A DNA stretch of 61,975 nt, from NCBI GenBank assembly GCA_023434365.1, contig JAEYSV010000046.1, positions 1 through 61,975 of the forward strand. Direction: 5' to 3'. This stretch comes from Bacillota bacterium (lineage in GTDB: Bacteria; Bacillota; Clostridia; Lachnospirales; Lachnospiraceae). The notes beneath the pieces were generated by a model. It was not told the DNA's origin. It made no database searches and saw nothing but the letters and a program-made list of their open reading frames with translations. Shown in pieces: positions 17,776 through 27,258 of this stretch (position 1 is its first letter; each line of letters starts with the position of its first letter). Made by a program: the position numbers and the translations under genes.

Positions 17776-18558
17776 TTGAATCAGAATGCCTTTTTAGATG
17801 CGTGTGAACGTATTATTAATCAACAACGCGAAAGAAAATCGATAGGGACATTAGGAGAGAAAACACTCCATGCTATATTAAAATACTATTTTGAGCCAGA
17901 TGACCAATACCATGAAATAAAAAAAGAAGGATATGTGGCAGACATATCTTATGGGAATGAAGTAATTGAAATTCAGACGCAAGGGTTTAATAAACTTCGA
18001 GGTAAACTAACTACATTTTTAAAAAATGGTGTCGTTACGGTGGTCTATCCGATTCCATATCAAAAATGGATTCAATGGATTGATGAGGAAACGGGAGAGA
18101 TAAAAAATAGACGTAAATCTAATAAAAAAGGTAGTGTGTATGAAGCTTTTTTTGAATTATATAAGATAAAGCCATTTTTAATACATCCTAATCTCCGATT
18201 AAGTTTTGTATTGGTAGATATAGAGGAACAGCGTATTTTAAATGGTTGGAGTAGTGATAAAAAACGTGGGGCCAGTAGATATGAGCGTATTCCACTTACC
18301 ATTGTAAAGGAAATAAATATAATAAGGGTTCAAGATTATGAAAAACTATTACCTGAAGGACTTAATGAAGTTTTTTCGACAAAAGAGTATAAAGCATGTT
18401 CAGGGGTTTCAATTGGTATAGCAAGAACCGCCGTCCATGTTTTAAACTATGTAGGGGTCATTAGAAAAGTCGGAAAAAAAGGTAATTTGATACTATATTC
18501 AAAAACAATAGGTGGTAACACGCCAGAGGAGTATATTGCAAGCATAGAACAGGAATAG
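17776..18558 (+). CDS. Unassigned protein, possible PD-(D/E)XK nuclease fold
   Basis: 260 aa; I do not recognise a named family. Residues ~20-75 show GTLGEKTLHAIL, a following YVADISYG and EVIEIQTQGF, matching the E...D...ExQ spacing of PD-(D/E)XK nucleases. The C-terminal ~65 residues (SIGIARTAVHVLNYVGVIRKVGKKGN) look like a winged helix, a possible DNA-contact part. It is followed 22 bases later by the base-excision nuclease nfo, so a DNA-repair link is plausible but unproven. I chose the TTG start at 17776; an upstream GTG at 17767 overlaps the GGAG ribosome site. Confidence 0.6.
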   Translation: MNQNAFLDACERIINQQRERKSIGTLGEKTLHAILKYYFEPDDQYHEIKKEGYVADISYGNEVIEIQTQGFNKLRGKLTTFLKNGVVTVVYPIPYQKWIQWIDEETGEIKNRRKSNKKGSVYEAFFELYKIKPFLIHPNLRLSFVLVDIEEQRILNGWSSDKKRGASRYERIPLTIVKEINIIRVQDYEKLLPEGLNEVFSTKEYKACSGVSIGIARTAVHVLNYVGVIRKVGKKGNLILYSKTIGGNTPEEYIASIEQE

Positions 18559-18580
18559 ATAGAATACGAGGAGAACAATT

Positions 18581-19492
18581 ATGAAATTAGGATCACATGT
18601 AGGGATGAGTGGCAAGGAAATGATGCTAGGATCAGCAAAAGAAGCAGCATCCTATGGGGCTAATGTTTTTATGCTGTATACTGGGGCACCTCAAAATACT
18701 CGGAGAAAAGATATTAGCGAGCTTAATATAGATAATGCATGGGACTATATGAAGCACCATAAGATAGAAGAAGTAATTGTGCACGCACCATATATAATAA
18801 ATCTTGGCAATACGGTAAAAGCTGAAACTTTTGAAATTGCAGTAAAGTTTTTAGAGGTAGAGCTAAAAAGAACCGAAGCAATAAAGAGTAAACAATTGGT
18901 GCTTCATCCAGGAGCACATGTTGGCGCTGGTGAAGAAGAGGGTATTCGACAAATTGTTAAGGGGATTAATGAAGTGTTAACGCGGGATACAAATGCTTTC
19001 ATTGCACTAGAAACGATGTCAGGAAAGGGCTCTGAGCTAGGCAAAACATTTGAGCAGCTTGCCAAAATTTATGATGGAGTTGTATATAACGATAAGCTAA
19101 GAGTATGCTTTGATACCTGCCATGTACATGATGCTGGATATGATATAGTAAATGATTTGGATGGTGTACTGAATCAGTTTGATAGAATACTTGGGATAAA
19201 TCAAATTAGTGTCTTTCATGTTAATGACAGTAAGAATGAATGTGGTGCTGCAAAAGACCGTCACGAGAATATTGGTTTTGGTAAGATAGGCTTTCATACT
19301 TTACATCAAGTAGTGACAATGCCGGAATTAATGCATATTCCAAAAATATTAGAAACTCCATATATTCCTTTACCTAGTGAAGATAAAAAGACAGTAGCTC
19401 CATATAAACAAGAGATAGAGATGTTTAAAAGCGGAGTATTTGAAGAGGGTATAAAAGAACGAATAATAGAAGAGAGCAAGATAGGAAGTTAA
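18581..19492 (+). CDS. nfo: Endonuclease IV (AP endonuclease)
   Basis: 303 aa TIM-barrel enzyme that cleaves DNA at abasic sites. The metal-binding residues appear in the usual order: SHVG near the N terminus, VHAPYIINLGN, LHPGAHVG, ALETMSGKGSELG, CFDTCHVHDAGYD, FHVNDSKN and DRHENIGFGKIG. It is slightly longer than typical Nfo (~280 aa) because of the C-terminal tail. AGGAGAA precedes the ATG. It leads the run that continues into the yaaO-like gene. Confidence 0.94.
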   Translation: MKLGSHVGMSGKEMMLGSAKEAASYGANVFMLYTGAPQNTRRKDISELNIDNAWDYMKHHKIEEVIVHAPYIINLGNTVKAETFEIAVKFLEVELKRTEAIKSKQLVLHPGAHVGAGEEEGIRQIVKGINEVLTRDTNAFIALETMSGKGSELGKTFEQLAKIYDGVVYNDKLRVCFDTCHVHDAGYDIVNDLDGVLNQFDRILGINQISVFHVNDSKNECGAAKDRHENIGFGKIGFHTLHQVVTMPELMHIPKILETPYIPLPSEDKKTVAPYKQEIEMFKSGVFEEGIKERIIEESKIGS

Positions 19493-19511
19493 TAAATTGC
19501 TGGAGAAGAGG

Positions 19512-20978
19512 ATGAATTCATTATTTGAGAAATTAGTAGAGTATCGACAATCGAATATTTATCCAATGCATATGCCGGGACATAAACGTAATGAAACAAT
19601 ATGTAATATGCCCAATCCATATAGTTTGGATATTACCGAAATAGATGGATTTGATAACTTGCATGATGCTAAGGACATTATTAAAGAGTCAATGGATTTA
19701 GCATGCAAATTATATGGTTCAAAAGAAACTTTTTATTTGATAAATGGAAGTACATCAGGCTTGATAGCAGGAATTATGGCAGCTACCAATAAAGGAGATA
19801 AGGTATTAGTAGCAAGAAATAGTCATAAATCTGTTTATAATGCAGTATATCTTCATGAACTTCATGCAGAATACTTATATCCTGAGATGGTGTCTGAGTT
19901 TGGTTTTTATGGAGCATTACGTTTTAATGAAGTACAGGAAAAGTTAAATCTGCACCCTGATACAAAATTAATTATTATAACATCACCAACTTATGAGGGG
20001 GTTGTAAGTGATATAAAATCAATTGTTACGTTAGCTCATCAGAAAAACATCCCAGTACTAGTTGATGAGGCGCATGGTGCGCACTTAGGATTCCATCCAT
20101 ATTTTCCAACAAGCGCAATAAAGAATAATGCAGATATAATTATACAAAGTATTCACAAAACAATGCCAGCATTTACACAGACGGCATTATTACATTATAA
20201 TAGTAATCTTATAGCAAGAGATAGAATAGCAAAATATCTTCAAATGATACAAAGTACGAGCCCTTCTTACCTATTAATGGCATCTATTGATCAATGTATA
20301 CAACTGATTTGGAAGGAAAAAAGCAAATTATTTAACTTATTCTATCTTAGAATGGAACAATTTTATAGAACCACCTCAGTTCTTAAGGTATTAAGAATTA
20401 TTCTTAAGGGTGAAATAGAAAAAGAAGAAAATGGGGAATCTATAGCGTTTGATCCTTCAAAAATAGTTATTTCGACTGCAAAGGCAGGAATAAGTGGAAT
20501 AGAATTGTATCATATTTTATTACAGGAATACGGAATACAGTTAGAAATGTATAGCATGAATTACGTAATTGGGATGACAAGCATTGCTGATACAGAAGAA
20601 GGAATTTGTTACTTTGCAAGGGTACTATTGGAGATTGATCAAAAACTTAGTAGTACAGGTACTACTACCAAGAGATTATCAACTAATAGCTTAATAAAGT
20701 TAGATCATCATATCTATGAACTGCCTAAGATGAAAAAGAAATATGACAGCTTTGAAACAGACTCAATGTCACAAGAAGTTGTTCCGGTAAGCAAATCAAT
20801 GAATAGAGTTTGTACAGAGTTTATCTATGTATATCCACCCGGTATTCCTGTGTTGGTTCCGGGAGAAATAATCTCAGCAGAATTTATTCACTGCTATAAT
20901 GAATACAAACGGCTTAATTTGGAAATAAAAGGGTTAGTGGGCAAAGAGGCCGATTTCATTAAGGTAACAAAAGAATAA
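19512..20978 (+). CDS. Orn/Lys/Arg decarboxylase family protein (YaaO/SpeA-like)
   Basis: 488 aa PLP enzyme. The N-terminal YPMHMPGHKRN is the family signature; LVDEAHGAHLGFH and SIHKTMPAFTQTALLH hold the aldimine Lys. A C-terminal domain ends in YPPGIPVLVPGE. It probably decarboxylates arginine, lysine or ornithine for polyamine supply; the substrate cannot be told. I favour the ATG at 19512 (GGAG 6 bases upstream); a TTG at 19497 with GGAAG is an alternative. As in B. subtilis yaaO, it heads the nucleotide-kinase/yaaR/holB run. Confidence 0.88.
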   Translation: MNSLFEKLVEYRQSNIYPMHMPGHKRNETICNMPNPYSLDITEIDGFDNLHDAKDIIKESMDLACKLYGSKETFYLINGSTSGLIAGIMAATNKGDKVLVARNSHKSVYNAVYLHELHAEYLYPEMVSEFGFYGALRFNEVQEKLNLHPDTKLIIITSPTYEGVVSDIKSIVTLAHQKNIPVLVDEAHGAHLGFHPYFPTSAIKNNADIIIQSIHKTMPAFTQTALLHYNSNLIARDRIAKYLQMIQSTSPSYLLMASIDQCIQLIWKEKSKLFNLFYLRMEQFYRTTSVLKVLRIILKGEIEKEENGESIAFDPSKIVISTAKAGISGIELYHILLQEYGIQLEMYSMNYVIGMTSIADTEEGICYFARVLLEIDQKLSSTGTTTKRLSTNSLIKLDHHIYELPKMKKKYDSFETDSMSQEVVPVSKSMNRVCTEFIYVYPPGIPVLVPGEIISAEFIHCYNEYKRLNLEIKGLVGKEADFIKVTKE

Positions 20979-20994
20979 TAGGAGGCTTTTAAGG

Positions 20995-21588
20995 ATGTCA
21001 CATATTTATGTTGTGGTTGGAAAAAGTTCAACTGGAAAAGACACTTTATTTCAAATGCTTGCGTCGGATTTTGATCTTAGTTTAAAGACACTAGTTGGTT
21101 ATACGACAAGACCTATAAGAGATGGAGAAAAAGAAGGACTGCAGTATCATTTTGTATCGAAGGACCGATTAGAACAATTAAAGAAAGAGAAGTTAGTAAT
21201 TCATCATTGTGCTTATAACACAGCACATGGAATATGGGATTACTTTACAGTAAATGATGGCCAAATAGATTTAACAAAGAAATGCGATTATATTATAACA
21301 GGAACGATAGAGTCTTTTTGTCAAATAAGAGACTACTTTGGTAAAGATACGGTCATTCCGTTATATATTGAGGTAGAAACTGGAGAACGTATGCAGAGAG
21401 CTCTTAATCGAGAACGAAAACAGGAACAACCTAAATATATAGAAATGTGCCGTCGTTTCATTGCAGATGAAGAGGATTTTACAGAGGATAACATTGAAAA
21501 GGCAGAAATTAGAGTAAGATATCATAATGACGACCTGAATCACTGCTATCAAGAAATTAAAAACTCAATCCTTTTACATAAGGAATAA
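20995..21588 (+). CDS. Guanylate kinase-like protein
   Basis: 197 aa. P-loop GKSSTGKDTL at residues ~9-18 and a GMP-kinase-like nucleotide segment (YTTRPIRDGE, G-x2-YHFVS). YNTAHGIWDYF replaces the usual EVHGNYYGT. A lid region with RALNRERKQ follows. In B. subtilis the gene at this place between yaaO and yaaR is tmk, so this protein occupies the thymidylate-kinase position but belongs to another family. It may be a second nucleotide kinase or a regulator; the substrate is unknown. GGAGG precedes the ATG. Confidence 0.82.
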   Translation: MSHIYVVVGKSSTGKDTLFQMLASDFDLSLKTLVGYTTRPIRDGEKEGLQYHFVSKDRLEQLKKEKLVIHHCAYNTAHGIWDYFTVNDGQIDLTKKCDYIITGTIESFCQIRDYFGKDTVIPLYIEVETGERMQRALNRERKQEQPKYIEMCRRFIADEEDFTEDNIEKAEIRVRYHNDDLNHCYQEIKNSILLHKE

Positions 21589-21652
21589 AAGACTATATTA
21601 TCTTATTTTCTTATGATATAATACTTTTATCATACTTTAAGGAGGCGTTTTT

Positions 21653-22093
21653 TTGGATATACGAGTGAACCAGATACAAGCTATGAATCAAATAGATCAA
21701 AAAGCGCCTATCAATCAAGGTGATGGAAGCTTTAAGTTTACTTTGATAAGTAATATTGAAGAGACAGAGCTTCAGGCTAGATTAACCTTAATGATGGAAG
21801 AAATTACTCAACAAGGTGATCGAATAAAAAAACGAATTGATATTAAGGATATCAAAAGATATCGTCAGCTAATTAGAGAATTTATGAATGAAGTTATTAC
21901 CAGATCTCATAAATTCAGTAGAGAGAATTCATTGGATCGACGGGGGCGGCATCGTGTTTATGGTATTATCAAACTGGTTGATGAAGCAATTGATGAACTT
22001 GCACAGGAACTAATTAATGATGAGAAAGATCAACTATTGGTATTAAATCGTATTGATGAGATTAGGGGAATGTTGTTAGACTTGCTGTGGTAA
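21653..22093 (+). CDS. yaaR: YaaR family protein (DUF327)
   Basis: 146 aa, helical and charged, with the family core around residues 60-120 (YRQLIREFMNEVI, GRHRVYGIIKLVDEAIDEL). Function is unknown; its conserved place next to holB is the main clue. Translation starts at TTG with AAGGAGG 8 bases upstream. It ends 14 bases before the preferred holB start. Confidence 0.88.
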   Translation: MDIRVNQIQAMNQIDQKAPINQGDGSFKFTLISNIEETELQARLTLMMEEITQQGDRIKKRIDIKDIKRYRQLIREFMNEVITRSHKFSRENSLDRRGRHRVYGIIKLVDEAIDELAQELINDEKDQLLVLNRIDEIRGMLLDLLW

Positions 22094-22107
22094 GAATGAG
22101 GTGTGGA

Positions 22108-23094
22108 ATGATTGATTTTAGTCAAATTATAGGACATGAGAGCATAATAAATCATATGCAAAAGGCTATTGAAAATCATAAGGTCAGTAACGCATATATT
22201 TTAGCAGGAGAAGATGGAGCTGGTAAGAAAATATTAGCGAATACATTTGCTAAGACGCTACAGTGTGAAGAGGGTGGAAAGAAACCTTGTAATGTATGTC
22301 GTTCTTGTATGCAAATGGATGGAATGAATCATCCAGATATTATATATGTAACGCATGAAAAAGCAAGCCTTGGAGTAGATGAGATAAGAATTCAGGTAAA
22401 TAATGATATTCAAATTAAACCATTTACTAGTCCATATAAAATATACATTATTGATGATGGCGAAAAAATGACGGAACAGGCACAAAATGCATTGTTAAAA
22501 ACAATGGAAGAGCCACCAGAATATGTCGTTATTATGATTTTGACAGACAACGTTAATCGCTTGCTTTCCACAATTCAATCGAGAAGTGTCATTCTGAACT
22601 TAAAGGCTGTGTCGACCGATGCAATAAAAACATTTCTTATGGAAAAAAAGCAGATTCCTGATTATTTGGCTGAAATTAGTGCACAATTTTCCAGAGGGAA
22701 TGTGGGATTAGCAATAAAGTATTCCACTAGTGAAGACTTTATTCAATCAAAGGAAATGGTGTTACACGTGTTAAAGCACATTGATGAAATGGAACTACAC
22801 GAAGTAATGGATGCAGTGAAAAGTTTTACTGCAAACAAACTGGATGTATATGACTATATTGATTTAATGACATTGTGGTATCGCGACGTTTTGATGCTGA
22901 AAGTGACAAAGAACCCTAATCTTTTATTATATAAAAAAGAATATAATTATCTTGTAAAACAGGCTGCCAAACGGACCTATGAAGGGATAGAGGCAATTAT
23001 TCGGGCAATGGATAAGGCTAAAGTACGGCTTAAAGCTAATGTTAATTTTGATATAGCGATTGAGCTTATGTTACTTACAATAAAGGAGAATTGA
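22108..23094 (+). CDS. holB: DNA polymerase III subunit delta'
   Basis: 328 aa clamp-loader subunit. An AAA+ fold with IIGHESIINHM, a P-loop-like GEDGAGKKILA at ~30-40, a four-Cys zinc module (C-x8-C-x2-C-x2-C, starting CEEGGKKPCNVCRSC), and PPEYVVIMILTDN with the SRS arginine-finger motif (IQSRSV). The ATG at 22108 has GAGG 6 bases away; an in-frame GTG at 22087 and ATG at 22096 are less well placed. It ends just before ricT. Confidence 0.92.
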   Translation: MIDFSQIIGHESIINHMQKAIENHKVSNAYILAGEDGAGKKILANTFAKTLQCEEGGKKPCNVCRSCMQMDGMNHPDIIYVTHEKASLGVDEIRIQVNNDIQIKPFTSPYKIYIIDDGEKMTEQAQNALLKTMEEPPEYVVIMILTDNVNRLLSTIQSRSVILNLKAVSTDAIKTFLMEKKQIPDYLAEISAQFSRGNVGLAIKYSTSEDFIQSKEMVLHVLKHIDEMELHEVMDAVKSFTANKLDVYDYIDLMTLWYRDVLMLKVTKNPNLLLYKKEYNYLVKQAAKRTYEGIEAIIRAMDKAKVRLKANVNFDIAIELMLLTIKEN

Positions 23095-23095
23095 G

Positions 23096-24004
23096 ATGGT
23101 TAAGGTAATAGGAGTAAGATTTCGGAAAGCGGGGAAAATATACTTTTTTGATCCATCCGGATTAGAAATAAATCAGGGCGATAATGTTATTGTGGAAACA
23201 GCAAGGGGAATAGAATATGGCTCTGTTGTTTTAGGTCCAAAAGATGTAACTGAAGATAAAATTATTCAACCGTTAAAACAGGTAATTCGAGTGAGTACAC
23301 CTGCTGACGATGCAGTAGAAGTAAAGAATAAAATAAAAGAAAAAGAAGCATTTCAAATCTGCCTTGAAAAAATAGCTAAACATGGCATGGAGATGAAATT
23401 AATTGATGCGGAATATACGTTTGATAACAACAAAGTATTATTTTATTTTACAGCGGATGGACGAATTGATTTTCGTGAATTAGTAAAGGATTTGGCTGCA
23501 GTTTTTAAAACTAGAATTGAACTTCGCCAGATAGGAGTGCGTGATGAAACTAAAATAGTTGGGGGAATTGGAATTTGTGGACGCCCTCTTTGTTGTCATT
23601 CATACTTATCGGAATTTGTTCCAGTTTCAATAAAGATGGCAAAGGAACAAAACTTATCTTTAAATCCTACAAAAATCTCCGGAGTTTGTGGAAGATTAAT
23701 GTGTTGTTTAAAAAATGAAGAAGAAGCTTATGAAGAATTAAATAGTCGTTTACCGAATGTTGGCGATCGTGTTTCTGCTAAGGACGGCTTAAGAGGTGAA
23801 GTACAAAGCGTTAGCGTATTGAAGCAGCTTGTTAAAGTAATTGTGACTCTTGAAAATGATGAAAAGGAAGTTCGGGAATATAAAGTAGAAGATCTGAAAT
23901 TCTCTCCTAAACGTCGAAAAGAGAGGATAGCAATTGATGATGAACTAAGGGCGCTTGAGATGTTAGAAAAAAAAGAAGGCAAGTATATGTTGGATAATGA
24001 ATAA
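23096..24004 (+). CDS. ricT: PSP1-domain protein RicT (YaaT)
   Basis: 302 aa. The PSP1 domain fills residues ~60-150. The Cys-rich signature is GGIGICGRPLCCHSYL near 160 and SGVCGRLMCCLKNEEE near 205. In B. subtilis, YaaT (RicT) forms an Fe-S complex with RicA and RicF that promotes mRNA maturation by RNase Y and phosphorelay for sporulation; the Cys residues here are consistent with that. It starts 2 bases after the holB stop, so translation is probably coupled. The partners are not in this window. Confidence 0.92.
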   Translation: MVKVIGVRFRKAGKIYFFDPSGLEINQGDNVIVETARGIEYGSVVLGPKDVTEDKIIQPLKQVIRVSTPADDAVEVKNKIKEKEAFQICLEKIAKHGMEMKLIDAEYTFDNNKVLFYFTADGRIDFRELVKDLAAVFKTRIELRQIGVRDETKIVGGIGICGRPLCCHSYLSEFVPVSIKMAKEQNLSLNPTKISGVCGRLMCCLKNEEEAYEELNSRLPNVGDRVSAKDGLRGEVQSVSVLKQLVKVIVTLENDEKEVREYKVEDLKFSPKRRKERIAIDDELRALEMLEKKEGKYMLDNE

Positions 24005-24015
24005 AGGAGTGCATG

Positions 24016-24756
24016 ATGAGTATTTTGTTGCCAGGAGAGCGTCTAGATGATTTGTATCGTGACGGTTTGATGATTATTCAGCATCCAAAAAAATTCTGTT
24101 TTGGTGTGGATGCCGTTTTGCTTTCTGATTATGCTAAAGTAAAAGAGGGAGAAACAGTTCTTGATCTCGGAACAGGAACTGGAGTAATTCCTATACTAAT
24201 GCAATCAAAGAGTTTGGGAGAACATTTTACAGGACTTGAGATTCAGGAAGAAAGCGCAGACATGGCAAGGCGTAGTGTGCAGTACAATGGACTACAGGAA
24301 AGGGTCGATATAGTTACCGGTGATATAAAAGAAGCCTCTCGAATCTTTCAAGCGGCTTCTTTTGATGTTATTACTACGAATCCTCCCTATATGAACTCTG
24401 GTCATGGTTTAGTGAATCCGGATGAGCCTATGGCCATTGCTAGACATGAAATAAAGTGTAATCTAGATGATATTGTACGTGAATGTGCAAAAGTGTTAAA
24501 GCCACAGGGAAGACTGTATATGGTACATCGACCTACGCGGCTAATAGAAATTATTAATAAGTTAAGTGCATATAAGCTTGAGACAAAACAGCTTCGCTTT
24601 GTGCACTCATATGTAAATAAAGAGCCTACTATGGTATTGATTGAAGCAGTTAAGCATGGAAAGTCTATGGTTAAGATAGCTCCTCCGTTAATTGTTTATA
24701 AAGAAAAGAATGTTTATACGGATGAGATACTAAAAATATATGGACATAAAGTATAA
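24016..24756 (+). CDS. tRNA1(Val) A37 N6-methyltransferase-like (YabB)
   Basis: 246 aa class I SAM methyltransferase. SAM motif LDLGTGTGVIPILM at ~50 and the adenine-N6 signature NPPYMNSG near 128. The N-terminal CFGVDAVLLSDYA is typical of the TrmN6/YabB group. Of two adjacent ATGs (24013 and 24016) the second has better spacing to AAGGAG. Position between ricT and rsmI matches B. subtilis yabB; yabA and the GIY-YIG gene yazA are missing. Confidence 0.85.
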   Translation: MSILLPGERLDDLYRDGLMIIQHPKKFCFGVDAVLLSDYAKVKEGETVLDLGTGTGVIPILMQSKSLGEHFTGLEIQEESADMARRSVQYNGLQERVDIVTGDIKEASRIFQAASFDVITTNPPYMNSGHGLVNPDEPMAIARHEIKCNLDDIVRECAKVLKPQGRLYMVHRPTRLIEIINKLSAYKLETKQLRFVHSYVNKEPTMVLIEAVKHGKSMVKIAPPLIVYKEKNVYTDEILKIYGHKV

Positions 24757-24825
24757 CAAAGGGATGAAAGAAAACACAATTTTCTTTTGTCTGCTTTGTC
24801 AAGCATAGTGGGAATAGGAGTATAT

Positions 24826-25662
24826 ATGGCTGGGAAATTATTATTATGTGCAACCCCGATAGGAAATTTGGAGGATATAACTTTTCGTGTTATTCGCACA
24901 CTAAAAGAAGTTGACTTAATAGCAGCAGAAGACACGAGACATAGCATAAAGTTGCTCAATCACTATGATATAAAGACACCTATGACTAGCTATCATGAGT
25001 TTAATAAAATAGAAAAGGCGAAATATCTTGTAAAACTTCTTATGGAGGGGAAAAATATAGCATTAATTACAGATGCGGGCACACCTGGAATCAGTGATCC
25101 GGGAGAAGAATTGGTAAAAGAAGCCTATGCTAATGGAGTGGAGGTAACTAGCTTACCGGGTCCAGCGGCCGTAATCACTGCGCTTACGTTATCTGGCTTA
25201 TCTACAAGAAGATTTGCGTTTGAAGCTTTTCTACCGACCGATAAGAAGGAAAAACAAGCAATTCTTGAAGAACTAAAAAAAGAAACTAGAACGACGATTC
25301 TGTATGAGGCACCACATAGGTTGTTAAAAACGCTTGAGTTGCTATATGAGGCTCTTGGAGACCGGAGGGTAACTGTTTGTAGGGAGTTAACAAAAAAGCA
25401 TGAAATTGCCTTTTTAACAACTTTTAGCAAGGCTATTTCCTTTTATACAACAAATGATCCAAAAGGTGAATGCGTGTTAGTAATCGAAGGTGTGAGTAGA
25501 GAGGATTTAATAATAGAACAACAAATAATTTGGAAGGACATGCCATTAAATGAGCACATGGAACTCTATCTTTCCAAGGGTTTAAGTAAAAAAGAGGCGA
25601 TGAAAGAAGTTTCTAAAGATCGAGGCGTTAGTAAAAGGGAAATCTATCAACAACTATTATAA
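24826..25662 (+). CDS. rsmI: 16S rRNA 2'-O-ribose C1402 methyltransferase
   Basis: 278 aa. The tetrapyrrole-methylase-like fold shows LLLCATPIGNLEDITFR, AAEDTRHS, ITDAGTPGISDPGE and SLPGPAAVITAL, all RsmI marks. It methylates the ribosomal decoding site. The start at 24826 has AGGAG 6 bases upstream; an ATG-like extension upstream to 24787 has none. Last gene of the run, followed by a terminator. Confidence 0.94.
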   Translation: MAGKLLLCATPIGNLEDITFRVIRTLKEVDLIAAEDTRHSIKLLNHYDIKTPMTSYHEFNKIEKAKYLVKLLMEGKNIALITDAGTPGISDPGEELVKEAYANGVEVTSLPGPAAVITALTLSGLSTRRFAFEAFLPTDKKEKQAILEELKKETRTTILYEAPHRLLKTLELLYEALGDRRVTVCRELTKKHEIAFLTTFSKAISFYTTNDPKGECVLVIEGVSREDLIIEQQIIWKDMPLNEHMELYLSKGLSKKEAMKEVSKDRGVSKREIYQQLL

Positions 25663-25697
25663 TAATCTGTATTCGCAATAATAAATAATTAAATTAT

Positions 25698-25739
25698 GAA
25701 AGCGTGAACAATGGGAGTTTTGTTCACGCTTTCGTTATA
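25698..25739. terminator. Hairpin between convergent rsmI and abrB-like genes
   Basis: GAAAGCGTGAACAA pairs perfectly with TTGTTCACGCTTTC (14 bp) around TGGGAGTT. It lies between convergent genes and probably stops both transcripts; T-richness is modest on each side. Confidence 0.75.
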
Positions 25740-25759
25740 TTAAATAATAATAATATGTT

Positions 25760-26017
25760 TTATTCGATAATACCAGCTAACTTAGCTAACTGAACAATAG
25801 ACTCTTTTGATACTTTTTTTCCACAGTAATCAAATAATTCATTTTTCTCACCGTTGAAAATATCAGTTGGTTCGTATTTTTGTAATACTATTCTATCTTC
25901 GTCAACAAAAATTTCAAGCGGATCTCTTTCGCTTACTCCCAATGTTCTTCTTAACTCGATAGGAAGTGTAATACGTCCTAACTCATCCAACTTTCTAACA
26001 ATACCTGTGCTTTTCAT
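25760..26017 (-). CDS. abrB: AbrB/SpoVT-family transition regulator
   Basis: 85 aa. The N-terminal 50 residues form the AbrB swapped-hairpin DNA-binding domain: STGIVRKLDELGRITLPIELRRTLG. A ~35-residue C-terminal part follows. Such proteins bind AT-rich DNA as tetramers and hold back stationary-phase genes. It sits beside rsmI as in B. subtilis. AAGGAG precedes the ATG. The following 640 AT-rich bases could contain its own binding sites; this is inference. Confidence 0.9.
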   Translation of the reverse strand: MKSTGIVRKLDELGRITLPIELRRTLGVSERDPLEIFVDEDRIVLQKYEPTDIFNGEKNELFDYCGKKVSKESIVQLAKLAGIIE

Positions 26018-26666
26018 GTATGTCTTGCTCCTTTAAGTATTTTATTACAGATAATAGAAAAAATATCTGTATTTATTCTATAAAGTAACACTTGCACCAA
26101 ATAAAGTCAATTAAAATTCTTAATATGATATAGCACGATTTTAAGATTGTTATTTCGACATGAGAAAAAATTGTAAAAAGTAAATTTATGTATAAAGATA
26201 TCGAAATGTAAAAATCGTACAACATTTAGAAGATTATTGAAACATTTTGAAATATAACCAAATTACAAGAAAAACTTGGTTGTAAAATTGGCCCGTGTTA
26301 CTATTTAATAGTAAAAAAATAATATCATTATAATGCAAAAAATGCAATATTAAATGTAAAAAATTTCTCAAAAGTTATGGTCCACTTTATGGAAAAACAG
26401 CTTTTATGTGGTTTTATAATGCATTACATATGCAAAAATCATGAAAAATTTAGTAGAATGCTAAAAAAATGACAAATTATTTAGCAATGATAATACATTT
26501 GCTAAAATAAGTATATTAAGTAAAAGTAAATAAATGTATTAGAAGAATGCATAAAAAAGTACTATATTGAGGTGAGGTAACTGTCATTTCACTATGTAGG
26601 GTAATATTTGTAGTTTTGATTGAATAAATTTAAAGGGACAAAGAAGAAAGTTGTGGGTGGACACAT
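26018..26666. other. Long AT-rich intergenic region between abrB-like gene and spmA
   Basis: About 650 bases with no reading frame I trust and no clear tRNA, riboswitch or terminator. It is rich in A and T tracts and must hold the leftward promoter of the abrB-like gene and the rightward spmA promoter. I found no convincing sigma-G or sigma-A boxes for spmA. Confidence 0.5.
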
Positions 26667-27251
26667 TTGTTAAATTACCTATGGGGGATTATGTTACTTG
26701 GGGGAATTGTATATGGTATACTTACTGGAAGTGTAGACGATGTTAGTACTGCAACGTTGTCCTCAGCGAAAGATGCAATTACGTTGTGTATAACAATGGT
26801 AGGTATTATGTCATTATGGACTGGATTAATGCAGGTAGCAAAGGCAGTTGGAATTATCGATTGTCTTACAAGATGGCTTCGGCCGGTCCTTGCCAAGTTG
26901 TTTCCGGATGTTCCAAAGGAGCATGTTGTAAATGAGTATATTGCTTCTAATATGATTGCTAACTTACTGGGGCTTGGGTGGGCGGCAACACCAATGGGAC
27001 TTAAGGCAATGAAGGAATTAAAAAAGCTTAATCATAATAGTGAGATTGCAAGTTGTGATATGTGTACATTTTTAATAATTAATATCTCATCGCTCCAGCT
27101 TATACCAGTTAATATTATTGCCTATCGAACGCAATATCAGTCTGTTAATCCAACTGAAATACTAATGGCGGCAATAGTTACTACCTTATTTTCTACTATG
27201 GTTGGAGTATTATTTGCTATGATGGCAAGAAAGTATAGTATTAGGAGGTAG
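26667..27251 (+). CDS. spmA: Spore maturation protein A
   Basis: 194 aa membrane protein, nearly the length of B. subtilis SpmA. It has the nucleoside-recognition (Gate) domain with MSLWTGLMQVAKAVGI and ASNMIANLLGLGWAATPMGLKAM. In Bacillus and Clostridium SpmA and SpmB help dehydrate the spore core. Translation starts at TTG with GGTGG 6 bases upstream, a modest site. It is 7 bases from spmB. Confidence 0.92.
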   Translation: MLNYLWGIMLLGGIVYGILTGSVDDVSTATLSSAKDAITLCITMVGIMSLWTGLMQVAKAVGIIDCLTRWLRPVLAKLFPDVPKEHVVNEYIASNMIANLLGLGWAATPMGLKAMKELKKLNHNSEIASCDMCTFLIINISSLQLIPVNIIAYRTQYQSVNPTEILMAAIVTTLFSTMVGVLFAMMARKYSIRR

Positions 27252-27258
27252 TGTTATT

